A stretch of DNA of 64,000 nt from assembly GCF_000237925.1 (NCBI RefSeq), contig NC_031497.1, positions 5,511,295 through 5,575,294 of the forward strand, given 5' to 3'. The position numbers were made by a program, and so were the translations under genes. Every line of letters starts with the position of its first letter. Within the stretch, counting starts at the first letter, position 1. The notes beneath the pieces were generated by a model, which saw only the letters and a list, made by a program, of their open reading frames with translations, was not told the origin of the DNA and ran no database searches. This stretch comes from Schistosoma mansoni (Eukaryota; Platyhelminthes; Trematoda; Strigeidida; Schistosomatidae). Positions 46,009-57,842 of the stretch are shown in pieces.

Positions 46009-49000
46009 CTTGCTTTTACTTTCACCTGTTACTCCCAATGGAACATAGGCCGCCGACCAGCTTTCTCCAACCCACTCTGTCCTGGGCCTTCTTCTCTAGT
46101 TCTATCCAGTTCTTGTTCATTCTTCTCATGTCTGTCTCTATTTCTCGGCGTAATGTGTTCTTTGGTCTTCCTCTTCTCCTTTGACCTTCAGGATTCCATG
46201 TGAGGGATTGTCTTGTGACACAATTGGGTGATTTCCTCAAAGTGTGCCCAATCCACTTCTAGCTCTTCTTCCTGATTTCTTCCTCCGCTGAAATCTGGTT
46301 TGTTGTCTCCCACAGTAACTTGTTGCTGATGGTGTCTGGCCATCTGATCCGAAGTATCTTGCGTAGACAACTGTTAATAAACACTTGTATCTTCTGGATA
46401 ATGGCTTTCGTAGTTCTCCACGTCTCCGCCCCATACAGAAGAACTGTCTTCATATTTGTATTGAAGATTCTAGCCTTGGTGTTGGTTGACTATTGTTTTG
46501 AGCTCCAGATATTCTTCAGTTGTAAGTATGCTGCTCTTGCTTTGACGATCCGCGCCCTCACATCTGCATATGATCCACCGTGTTCATCAATCATGCTGCC
46601 CAGATATGTAAAGATTTCCACATCCTCCAAAGCTTCTCCGTCAAGTGTAATTTGATTGGTGCATATTGTATTGTATCGGAGAGTCTTGCTTTTCCCTTTG
46701 TTTATATTGAGACCTACTGCTGCTGAGGCTGCTGCTACACTGGTCGTCTTCTCCCGCATTTGTTGTTGCGTTTGTAATAGAAGAGCCAGATCATCCGCGA
46801 AGTCTAAATCGTCAAGCTGAATCCTACCTGTCCACTGTATCCCGTGCATTCCCCCAGATGTTGACGTCTTCATGATCCAGTCGATCACCAGGAGAAAGAG
46901 AAAGGGTGAGAGTAAGCAACCTTGTCTAAAACCGGTCTTTACTTCAAACGAGTCGGTGAGTTGTCCTCCATGGACGATTTGGCAGTTTAGTCCATCATAG
47001 GAGTTCCGTATGATATTGACTATCTTCTCAGGCACGCCGTAGTGTCGAAGAAGCCTCCATAGTGTCGTCCTGTCCACGCTATCAAATGCCTTCTCGTAGT
47101 CGATGAAGTTGATGTAGAGTGATGAATTCCATTCGATTGATTGTTCCACAATGATACGTAGAGTTGTGATTTGATCTGTGCACGATCTATCCTTACGAAA
47201 TCCAGCTTGTTGATCTCGAAGTTGGGCGTTCACGGAATCCTTCATCCTGTTTAACAACACTCTGTTGAATACTTTTCCTGGTATTGAGAGAAGAGTGATG
47301 CCCCTGTAGTTGTCGCACTTGCTGAGATCGCCTTTCTTTGGTATCTTGATCAGAAGTCCTTTTTTCCAGTCTATTGGTACTTGTTCTTCATCCCAAATCT
47401 TACTGAAGAGGATGTGGAGTATCTTGGCAGTTGCTGCTACATTTTCTTTCAGTGCCTCTTCCGGGATGTTGTCTGGTCCCGCTGCTTTGCCGCTCTTGAT
47501 TTGTCTGATGGCCATGCTGATCTCTTCAATTGTTGGTGGGCCAACATCGATTGGGAGGTCTGTGGGTGCTGCTTCGATGTTGGGTGGGTTCATGGAGCTG
47601 GTCGATTCAAGAGTTCTTTGAAGTGTTCTACCCACCTGTTTCGTTGTTCTTCAATATCGTTGATTACTTTGCCTTCCTTGCTTTTCACTGGTCTTTCTGG
47701 CTTACGGTAATTTACAGCAAGTTTCTTTGTTGTATCATACAGTTGTCTCATGTTTCCCTCTCTTGCAGCCTTTTCCGCTGTCATCGCTAAATCTTCCACA
47801 TATTTACGTTTGTCGGTTCTGATGCTCCTCTTCACTTGCTTGTTTGCCTCTGTGTATTCGGCTTGTGCCTTGGCTTTTTCCGCTCTTGTTCGGCTGATAT
47901 TGATTGCTGCCTTCTTGTTCCTCCTTTCTTTAATTTTATCCCGTGTACCTACAGTGATCCATTCCTTGTGATGGTGCTTCTTTTGGCCTAGAACCTCTTG
48001 ACATGTTGAAACGATTGCCTCCTTGATACCTTTCCAGTTGCTCTCCAGGGTAGTTCCCTCTCCATGGTAGTTCCCTCCCCATTGAGTAGATCATGAAAGG
48101 CCTCGAACCTGTTGCTGAGGGCTATGTTGAATTTGTTGAGTTTGTCAGCATCTCGAAGAAAGGCCGTATTAAACTTTTGTGATGTTGTCCGAGCCGTTGT
48201 CCAGTGCTTCTTGAGTTTTAGTTTCATCTTGGCGACCAGCAAATGATGATCGGATGCTATATCAGCTCCTCTTCTGGTTCTCACATCCTCCATCGTTCTC
48301 CTGAACTTTTTGTTGATGCAGATATGGTCGATTTGACTCTGAGTAGTGTGATCCGGTGAAATCCAAGTGGCTTTGTGTATGTTTTTGTGTGGGAATATGG
48401 TGCCACCTATGACCAGCTTATTGAAGGCACATAGGTTTGCAAATCTCTCACCATTTTCGTTCCTTTCTCCCAGTCCATGTTGTCCCATGACGTCTTCGTA
48501 TCCAGTGTTATCCATTCCAACCTTGGTATTGAAATCTCCCATCAGAATGGTCAGGTCCTTGGTTGGGCACTTCTCGACGATCGACTGCAGCCTATCGTAG
48601 AATTGGTCTTTAGTGTCTTCATCGTAGTCGTTGGTAGGCGCATAGCATTGGATGACGTTCATTGTAATGCCCACTCTCTTTGTTTTGAAGGAGGCTTTGA
48701 TGATCCTTGGTCCATGAGATTCCTATCCAATAAGTGCATTTTGTGCTTTTCTGGACAGCATCAATGCCACTCCTTGTGTATGTGGGGCATTTTCTTCTTC
48801 ATGACCGGAGTATAACAGAAGTTCTCCTGAAGACAGTCTTGTTGTCCAACCTGCGTCCAATGTGTTTCACTGATTCCAAGAACCTCCAGGTTGTATTTTC
48901 TCATTTCTGCAGCAATTTGGAAGACTCTTCCGGTCTCCCACATTGTTCGGACATTCCATGTACCTATAAAAATTGTCGCTCTGGTTGTAAGAAGGTGCAT

Positions 49001-49225
49001 CGGCCTCATGACTTCCGAAGGAACTCGGCTTTCATCATGAGACGTCATAATTATTCCTTCTACTCCCAGGGCAGAGTTTGAATGGTTTGAATGATTTTTT
49101 CTGGTAAGCGTTTTTTTAGCGAGTTGATTTTCTACGGGATGGGGTCGCTAACCCCATGCCCAACCCTCCTCCTTTACCCGGGCTTGGGACCGGCAGTAAC
49201 CCCCAGAGGAGCTACAGGCGGAGTT
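46009..49225 (-). mobile_element. SR2: SR2 (RTE clade) LINE, essentially full-length, with 14 bp target duplication
   Basis: Bounded by ctcagtactttata at 45,995-46,008 and 49,226-49,239. On the minus strand: a 5' UTR rich in gggttactgccggtcccaag-type sequence; apurinic-type endonuclease from about 49,048 (IFIGTWNVRTMWETGR, LGISETHW, then MNVIQCYAPTND, ILMGDFNTKVG, SQIDHICI, RRGADIASDHHLL at 48,670-48,200); a linker; and reverse transcriptase at 47,635-46,490 (LIKIPKKGDLSKCDNYRGIT, INFIDYEKAFDSVDRTTLW, LLSPFLFLLVIDWIMKT, LDDLDFADDLALLLQTQ, FTYLGSMIDEHGG). The tail TVLLYGAETWRTTKAI... and [20 protein letters not shown] ends in a stop near 46,022. Breaks: frameshifts near 48,720, 47,980, 47,600, 46,470 and 46,220. 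The family is recognised from memory as the abundant schistosome SR2. About 3.2 kb is its expected full size. Confidence 0.9.
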
Positions 49226-49239
49226 CTCAGTACTTTATA

Positions 49240-49660
49240 GCCTCCCCGAATCCTCAACAGTTTTTTCGAATTACAGGTGTCTGATTTACAAATTCTAAAC
49301 TTATGGTCATCACTGGCAGTTCAAGTTCAACATTTAAAATTCGCCAAAATACCAACTACATTCGTGTAGACTGCAGTCAACATACCTTTAAGATAAGTGA
49401 AGTGAATATATTCAAGTGTCATGTACATTCATATACACCATAAGTTAAATCCGTAGTCAGAATTGTTTTCATATGTGTACAGACAGGTAGGAAATGAACT
49501 GTAACTCAAGTCTACAACAAATTAAGTGAAGTTTGTATGTTCAATGGAGACAACCCTGAATCACACTACAAATATGCTTGCGTTTGATCTTTCGGCCACC
49601 AACATAAGTTTAGAGCGAACGTCCAATAGTTAAATGGCTACTTGCATTAGTATTATATAA
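49240..49660. other. No gene seen
   Basis: Plain AT-rich flank of the SR2 insertion. Confidence 0.4.
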
Positions 49661-49661
49661 A

Positions 49662-49860
49662 AAAAACCTCAGAATTATCAACCCATAAGCCTGACCAGTG
49701 TGGCTGGTAAAAGTTTAAAGTAGATTGTTGTAAAGAAGTTGCTTAAGCATCTAGACAAAAATCGGATTCCTTTTGCTCGAACGTAAACAGGTATCCGAAG
49801 CCATTGCAATGAAAAATGGTGCTTAAAGAAGCACTAACAAGCGTAATCGAGACACATCAA
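49662..49860 (+). mobile_element. CR1-type LINE fragment (reverse transcriptase)
   Basis: The plus strand reads PQNYQPISLTSVAGKSLK-stop-IVVKKLLKHLDKN, matching the RPISLTSV...K...E-I block of CR1-group reverse transcriptases. Stops and shifts follow. Less than 200 bp remains. Confidence 0.65.
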
Positions 49861-50910
49861 ACGGTACTCACTCGGCGGATGCACAAATTTATTTGAAGTT
49901 GCCTCACATACGTTTAGAGTCGACTGATTTACGTAAGCTTATAAAAATGTCTGTTAGAAATAAAAGCGCAGAAAAAGAAGTTCCTCCTATACCCCAGCCT
50001 CCAAATGGTATCGAGCAGGAAACACCTAGCAAACATAATCGCAAGGTTAGCTCCGTTTCTAATAAGAGAAAGAACACCCTGACTATCCAGATCATTGACA
50101 GTCGTCCGGGATACCACATAACGTGAAACGCGACTGTGATTGCCATTCCCATGGAAGTTGGTGTATCTAGTGCGGGGTCCGAAGTAGATATAGGGATCCC
50201 GCTAGTATGTTTGATGGGTCTAGCGTTGTGTCCAAACATACCAGATAGGGCACTGTCATCGACGTGTGCTGGCTTGAGACGATCATTACTAGCTATCTCG
50301 ACGCGGCCTTGTCGACCGACCCTGAAGGTCTTTTCATGACCGGAAATCACATGTAAAGGTTCTTCGTAAGGCTGTTGCAAAGGTTTGCGTACCAAATTTA
50401 CTCGTATGAAAAAATTTGAACAAGTAAATAACTCTCGATGGAGAGCGATCTGTCAATGTCGTATTCGAATTGACACCGGAGGCAGCGTTTGCATATATTA
50501 AGACAATCATTTGATGTAGTCTGATTTACCGATATTGCTACGGCTCCATTGTGTGAAAAATCACCCAGGCAGACTCAACGTCATGCCCTATGCAAGTTCA
50601 GTGGCAGAACATCGCATATCTGTCTTTGAGCTCGTTCTGATACCTAGGAGAACGAGAGGTAAGGTCTCGTACCAATTGTTGTATTCGTGTGCTCGAAGTG
50701 CACATTTAAGTTGGCGATGAAACCATTCAAGTAAACCATTTGATGTTGGGTGGTAGGCGGTAGTGCGTATGCGTTCCGTACCAAACAGCCAGGTCAGTAA
50801 GGAGAATAACTCGAACTTGAATTGTTGTTCTCGGTCAGTCATGACAGTCGAAGGACAACCGTACAGTGCTATCCATCGTTCTACAAAGCGGTGAGCAACT
50901 GTCCCTGCCA

Positions 50911-53855
50911 TAATAATAATAATAATAATATATTTCTGCAATAGCAGGTACACGCCATTTTTACAGGCATGATCTACAATTTACAACATATACTGGTTCA
51001 CAGTATGCATCCCAAGCAAGGTTGTTTAGTAATTATAATCTATAAAAGTTGATAGCAGTTCATTCGTTCAGATATAATGTGTTTTCATAAGAATAGTTTC
51101 CAAAGGGGCATGGCGTCCACGTTACATACCAGATCCAATCTCGACAAAAGGTGTATTAGGGTTTTGGTCGTGCTAGGTATTTATGTAATGCAGCTTTTTA
51201 AGTTTATAGTTGTTATAAAGTAGGCCTGTGGAGCGCCTGGTTCGAACTATGACCTTGGGAAAGCGCGTTCGTCGAGCTTGTTCCAGATGTCAGGAGTTAC
51301 ATAGCTTCACCCTCAGAGCAAGGTTCTGAAGAGAAGAAAAAAAAAGAAACAGAGGAGAAGCAAGGCATTTTGATATGAACGATAACCAATGCTTAACATT
51401 TATTAGTGGAACAGATGGAGGTATGATAAATTATTAGATTAAATTGATACCAGCTCATGTTGCAAGAGTGAACTGTGATTAGGGGCTCCAGAAGAGAGAA
51501 GGCAGTAATAACGAACAATGAGTTGTGATATTTATCAAGGTGGAGTAGGTTCCAATGAAGGAGGGAAGTCAAGGTTGGAATGAGGAAGAACAGAGAGTGC
51601 ATATAGAGAGTAGAGTGTTGAGTAAAATAGCAACCATATCCTTTACAGTCTGTTTTTTTCATCATCCGATGCCTGCCACACAGTTTTCATGTAAAAGTCC
51701 GAGTTAGCATGTTAAAGGTTGTCTTAGTAGAATAGTTAATCCAGCACAAAAATTAGAAACATGAGTCTGAATGGTGGGTGTAGGAGAACAATCTCAGTAT
51801 CACAGATCGATTGACTTGTTCTCATCCATAAAGAGCCTGATACAAACAAAATGTTCTGCCCCACAAACACGGGTGGATTGAAATCATCGTCCTCACCATC
51901 AGTGCTTGCTGGTCAGTAACTCCACCCTCCCTCCTTTTGTGATGTTAGGCTCATTTACGCTTATTTTTTGGATACATATCATACCTCACACAATGCTCTG
52001 TGTTTCACATCCTGTTGGAAAACACTATTTCTATAAGTACCATGTTACAAGCTTATCAGGCAGTTACAAATTATGGACTGTGGGTAAGGCTTCGATGCAA
52101 TGTTTTTATTGACTATATAGTGAAGTGTAGGTTACGAATCAGAGTATAGGCATTAGGAAGGGTATAGTGTAGGATATTTGTTTACCATAGTAGGCGGAAA
52201 AGTGGAGATTTATATCAGTTACAGATAAGGTAAGATAACGAGTGGTGAAATAATATTAATGGCAAGGCAACATAGTGTACAGATGAGTAAAAAGCTGATA
52301 ATGAATAGACAAGAATTAACTCACACTAAATTCGCGCTCAGGTTGTTTTGTTCTATGCTAACCGGTTGATGGGTGACAGGTTCTGTGGTTGTACGACCAC
52401 TGGCAGTAGGCAGTCGATTGTGCGTTTCTTTTGACGTCTTAGGGTATTTATAAGCGTCGTTTAGCGACCGAGTATTGATAGGTCCAGTGAATTGCCTGTC
52501 TACTTCAATTGAAAAGAATTAGTGAGGGGAAAGTATCTAATACAACTACAAGGTTGGGAAATAAGGCGACTCAGTCTATATATGTAGAGAGTCTATGATG
52601 TCTGTGTGGGACGTGGATGTGTTCGTTTGCACCAGATCTATGCAGGTGAGGGCTTGATCAATGAGTCTTGCAAACGTATGTATTTTGTCTGCCACGCGTA
52701 TTTCAGAAAGCAGACTGTTCCATATCAATGCGTACTTGATAAGGAAGAAGTTTCCACGTGTTTTTGATCTGTGTTTTTCAATTTTGACAGTGGATACTTT
52801 ATCTCGAAGGTTGTATCCATGTGAGTCTTGGTAGAGAGCTATATTACATGTGGAATAAGTAAGGTTTTTAAGGAGTTTGAAATAAAGAATCAAGTTAGAC
52901 CTAAGCCTTCTTTTCCAGAGGGGTTCTAGTCCTAAGATATGGCATCTGGATTTGTAGTCAGTGAGTTGGTCGTTCTTAAGTATTTTGCGAGTGAAGTCTC
53001 GCTGTATTCCTTCCACCTTAAGTATATCAGATAGGCGTAGGTTGGAAAATAAGAACGAGCAGTATTCGACGATGGGTCTTACGCAGGCTTTATACAGGAT
53101 GATTTTAGTTTCGTTTTGAAGGAAATTACGAAGGATGAAGCCAAGCAATCTCCGCATTTGAGATGCTTTAGTTGAGATATGTTCAGAGAAGTTAAGACTG
53201 TCAGAGTAATGTACCCCAAGATCAGTTACTGATGTCAGCCTGGGCAGTGGGTTTTTGTTAAGTGCTAGTTTTTGTTTAAGTGACGTGTTTCCAATACATA
53301 GCCAACCGCATTTCTCTGTGTTGAGCTTTAGCCCCCAGCGTTTGCACCAGTCGTCTACTTTGTTGAGTTCATGTTGGATCGTTTGCATAGTACTACGTAC
53401 ATCACCAATGTCAATTTCTTTAGATGACTTTTAAGTCATCAGCGTAGAGGTAGGTCTTACCTGTGGTAAAGCACTTGCATATATTGTTGATATAAATTAT
53501 AAAGAGCAATGGACCCAAGACACTACCCTGCACAACACCACTGGTTATTGGTCGAGGTGTAGATGTTGTAGAGTTAATTTTGGTTATTTGGTATCTGTTT
53601 GTGAGGAAAGACTTAATCCATTGCAATAGGGGGTTTATAATTCCAACTGACTGGAGTCTGTTGATTAGAAGATTATGGGGTACTTTATCAAAGGCTTTCT
53701 TTATATCGAAATAAAGTATAATCACTAGCTTTTTCTGGTCACGTATGCGAGTAACCTCGTTAAAGAAGTCTATCAGACATGTACTACATGATCTTGTTCT
53801 AATGAAACCATGTTGTGATGGGTCTATTAGTTCTTCCTTAAGTAGGTGATCTGAT
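50911..53855 (-). mobile_element. Jockey/CR1-group LINE nested in the gypsy integrase region, 5'-truncated
   Basis: On the minus strand it starts within the RT near 53,850 (HGFIRTRSCSTCLIDFFNEV), continues with ILYFDIKKAFDKVPHNLLIN, SGVVQGSVLGPLLFIIYINN and the catalytic box YLYADDLKVI, then from about 53,390 in a shifted frame DDWCKRWGLKLNTEKC and YKACVRPIVEYCSFLF, with a stop at 52,576. One frameshift near 53,400-53,430 separates the frames. The 3' end is a (TTA)n tail (50,911-50,930 on the plus strand, TAA). The 3' part, 50,930-52,575, is unusually long and contains another repeat. Sequence differs clearly from the CR1-type copy at 1-2,153. Confidence 0.82.
51420..51920 (+). repeat. Dispersed repeat, copy 2, inside the nested LINE
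   Basis: Same orientation and block order as 43,230-43,960 (gtaataacgaacaatgagt; gatgcctgccacacag; tgtaggagaacaatctc; gtcagtaactcc). Its presence explains part of the overlong 3' region of the surrounding LINE and makes a third level of nesting plausible. Confidence 0.5.
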
Positions 53856-56800
53856 GTGATGGGAATAGCTTCGGGCCATCTTGTGGAGCGATCGATGCAC
53901 GCGAGTATGTGGTCATTCCCGTGCGAAGGTGGCAATGATCCCACAATGTCTATATGAATGTGATCGAAGAGGGCATCGGAAGTAGCGAACGTGCCAATAT
54001 GGGCAGCTAAATGCTTGTTCACTTTTGATCGTTAAAGTTGCAGGCATTACTTTACCCACATACGGACAAACTTATTCATGGACGGCCAGACGTATAGTGC
54101 AGCTATGATACGCCATGTGGCTGTAATACCTGGATGAGACAGTCCATTCAGGGCATCGAAGATGAGACAACGATAAGCAGAGGATACGATGGGTTGGGGA
54201 AGACCAGTAGAAGCACTACACAGGATAGTACCTGAGCCAGTAGCTAGGGATACTTCCCTGAACTGAAGGGATGCAGAATGTTGTGCTTCTGTACAGGAGG
54301 GATCGCTTGCTTTGGCGGCGGTCATAGCAGGGAGATCAAGCACCGGCAAAGTAAATGCATTCACTTGGATACGTGACAGAGCATCGGCAACATAGTTCGA
54401 CTCGCCATACACGTGACGAAGGGCTGTCGTGGACTGAGAGATATATTCCAAATGTCTGCACTCTCGTGGTGAGTAGTGGTCAGACTTAGTATGCAGAGCA
54501 TACGTTAAAGGCTTATGGTCGGTGAATAAGATGAAATCGCGACCTTCTACTGAGTACCGGAAATGTTTGATGGAACATTAGGTTGCTAGCAGTTCTCAAC
54601 CAAAGGCTCTATATCTCGTCTCCGTGGGAGTGAGGCTTCGTGAGAAAAATTTGAGAGGTTGCCAGCTTCCGGGGATGTTCTGTCGCATAAGGGCTCCTAT
54701 GGCAAAATCCGATGCATCAACCGCTATACTAAGTGTGGCTGATGGGTCAGGATGAATGAGGAGTGTGGCTTGAGCTAAAGCTGTTTCGATCCCTGAAAAT
54801 GCAGTACATGCGGCATCTTTCAACTCCAATTTGCGTGGATTACCGCGAAGTAAGTCGGTTAATGGTCGTGACCGTTCTGCCGCGTGTGGGATGAAGCGAC
54901 GATAGAAGTTAACCGAACCGAGAAATAACTCCAGTTCTTTAAGTGTGGACGGTGCAGTGTACTCCATTATTGCACGTACATTGTCCTCACAGGGTAGAAT
55001 ACCCTCTTGCTTAGTAAAACGACCTAAGAATTTTATTTCTGGTTTGCTATGTTCACACTTGTCCGAGTTGACTATTATTCTATCATCCGAAAGGCTCTGG
55101 AATAGTAGTGTTAGATGCTGATAATGTTTATCTACGTTTGATGATGCGATTAGCAGGTCATCAATATAGACGTCAACAAAATCTAGGTCTCGTACTATGC
55201 TATCTATGGACCTTCGGAAAGTTTGGGCAACATCCTGTAATCCAAATAGCATTCGTAGGAACTCAAACAGACTGAAAGAAATTGTTATGGTGGTTTCCTC
55301 GATTTCTTCAACAGCGACTGAGATCTGATGATATGCTCGGATCAGATCGATCTTGGAAAAAGTAGTCGTGCCCTTGAGTGATGCCGTGATGTCGTGTACT
55401 TGGGGGATGAGGTGGCTATCAAGACGTGTAGCTACGTTTAGTTCCCGGTAGTCGCCGCATGGTATCCAACTAACCATATCCTTTTTGCATACCATGTGGA
55501 GAGGTGAGGCCTAGGGACCGTGAGAAAGGTGAATAATACCAGTTGCTAGCAAATTGTCATAGTCATATTTGGCGAAAGCTAATTTGTCCAGTGCCAGTCG
55601 ACGAGATTTTGCCGTGACCGAGGGTCCGCGCGTGACCATGTGGTGTACCACACGACTAGTTACCGATGGGATCTCCTCGAGAGGCTTAGTTAGTTGCGGG
55701 GATTTCTGGAATAAAGCGTGGAATATATGGTCACGCGAATGAAATACACCTGTGATTCGGTACGCGTTTGTGTGAGCTTTATAACCCATGAATTTGCTTT
55801 CAAAGAAGTATCGATTAGCTGCACCCTACGTGAATCGACTAGCATTTTATAGTGCTGTAGGAAATCGATACCGAGTATGGCTGTGTAAACATCGGCAATG
55901 GCGAATGTCTACAGATACTGTCGTCAGTTGTTCAGGTTGACCGTAAGTTGTCGTGTACCACGGGCAGGAGTGCCTAGGCCATTCGCAGCGCGTAGTGGAA
56001 GCATCGTGGCTTGAGACCTACTGTTACCAATGGGTACGACGGAAACTTGGGCACCTGTATGTACCAGGTACTTAGCGTTATTGCGGTAGTCGTGCACGTA
56101 AAATAAACGGCTAACCTGAGGTGAGGGGCTAGAGAGTACGGCCGCATCTACTCACCGGCCCGGGAGTTTGCGTCTTGTATGAGCAGGGGGCTCGACAATG
56201 GCGTGCACATGGCCCAAAAGTACAGTGGAGCCAGCACTATCCAGTAACCACTTACGAAACGGTCTTTTAGAGCGGCTTGGAAGATGCCCGCTTGGAACAA
56301 GTAGTTACGGCGTTACGGGAGCGTGACCGGGCTCACGGGACGTAGATTATGGTATTTTGGAACGGTCTCGGAAATTGAGACGGGTATGGATGTAGCCACT
56401 CCTATCACTTTGAGCTGAAAGGTGACTAGCGTTGAGATCTACGTTCGAGAGTGACGTTGAGACAACTATATAGTCGTCTCGGAAGCCAGTCCTTGCCAGT
56501 ATCTTATCTGCTATGGTAGCCACCTGGTTAAGTGGAGTATCCTTGAGCAGGGCCGTAATCGTTGATTTTTTATGTGCTGGTAGAGATTCGAGCCATAATT
56601 CCTTAACAAGTACGTAATCGGTTGTCGTGGGTCCTGTGGGAGGTTGCGGGTGCGTGAGGTGATGGCTCGGTTTAGCGTCACCAGGGGGTGACATGCCAAT
56701 AATGTCCTCAAGAGTTTCTCCCTCGATGGGAGGAAATGTATGGGGATCGCCTCCTTGAGACGATCATAAAAGTTAGATACATTGGGGTTGAGGGCAACCT

Positions 56801-57289
56801 CATAGCAGCAATGTGATTTCCTGGTAAAGTTTCCAGAGCGCAAGCCTGTTTCTGCCGTCGGTTCGTAATGCAGTGGATTTCGAAACGAACCTCCAATGCC
56901 GCGAAACAAACTTCTGGATCATGAGGAATAAAGGAGACAGGTCGGAAATTGATAAACTGTACCTCGGAGTCTAGTATAATAATGCTACCCTTATCACTCA
57001 TCGTCATTTCGAGTTGTTGCCAGAATATGATATACTTAAAGACATCAATATGAAAATGTGCAACAAGTGTGGATGGACGAGTAATAAACTCACTGTGATA
57101 GTCTTCTTTTGAAGGTTTTCCAGTGGCTGAAACGTGTTCGCAGTTTGGGCTAACCAGATGTAGTAGGCATCGAGTCACGGTCGACTATGATCACCATTAC
57201 AGGAAAACTACGTGCCAATCGCTAGGTTAGACGCATTCGAAGGCTAAATATCAGAAGGCAGTTGAAGGTTTTGGTAAGATGTATTTGTA

Positions 57290-57465
57290 GGTTGTGACCT
57301 GAGCGTGATATAGACAAATCTATGGGACCCGATTAAATGCATCCTAGGTTACTAAAGGAATCAGCGAAATTCGCCGAAAATCCCCCTAAGCCTATTTTTT
57401 AATCTATCTATAACGCAGGGTCGATTACCAAAAGACTGGAAAATGCTGAAGTAAGTACTATCTTC
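57290..57465 (+). mobile_element. CR1-type LINE fragment (reverse transcriptase N-terminal block)
   Basis: The plus strand reads MGPD-stop-MHPRLLKESAKFAENPPKPIF and, one frame over, GRLPKDWKMLK, which is the GPDGIHPRLLKELA...LPxDWK block of CR1-group elements. A stop and a frameshift show it is dead. It lies just outside the gypsy fossil. Confidence 0.65.
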
Positions 57466-57842
57466 GAAACAGAGATCGAAATTTCTGCTCACATATTGCT
57501 AATTAAAAAAAAACATTTTCCTTCTAATCACATTCGGCAGATATTTGGCCTATCAAACTTCATTTTCCTATTTTTAGAAAGAGCTTCTAGGAGAGGATAT
57601 ACTTAGGAAGTTCTTCAGGTCAATGCTCTTATTGAAGCAGAGACAAAGTTATGGGTTTGACCTACAAGCTCAAGGCTACTTCCATTGACCTTGATCTACT
57701 TGAGGTCCGATTCGATATTTTATTTGTTGTTCATATTCTTCTTGGGATGTGTTGATAGACAGAATAAATGTCCTAGGAAGGAATTTTGATCCTCCTTTGG
57801 GTTTTCTATTTAGATGAACTACTACTTTCATCATTTAGGCCC

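Larger units (their letters stand above)
49900..57180 (-). mobile_element. Ty3/gypsy LTR-retrotransposon fossil, broken, with nested insertions
   Basis: Minus strand order: gag (about 57,180-56,350), protease region (about 56,300-55,850), reverse transcriptase (about 55,800-54,900) with the YIDDLL box, RNase H (about 54,900-54,050), then integrase in two pieces (about 54,040-53,860 and 50,905-50,590) separated by a LINE, and a C-terminal region reaching about 50,300. Gene order and sequence place it in Ty3/gypsy (Boudicca-like families are known in schistosomes). It is broken: several reading-frame breaks plus at least one insertion. No LTR pair was recognised at either end, so its age cannot be estimated from LTR divergence; the nested LINE is younger than the host element. 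Confidence 0.85.

Noticed and set aside
47310-48815. Several plus-strand open frames across 46.3-49.1 kb.
   Set aside because: They are antisense shadows of the minus-strand SR2 coding region.
53420-54022. An open frame that looks like an integrase-reverse transcriptase fusion protein.
   Set aside because: It crosses the boundary where the LINE entered the gypsy fossil; the shared frame is accidental.
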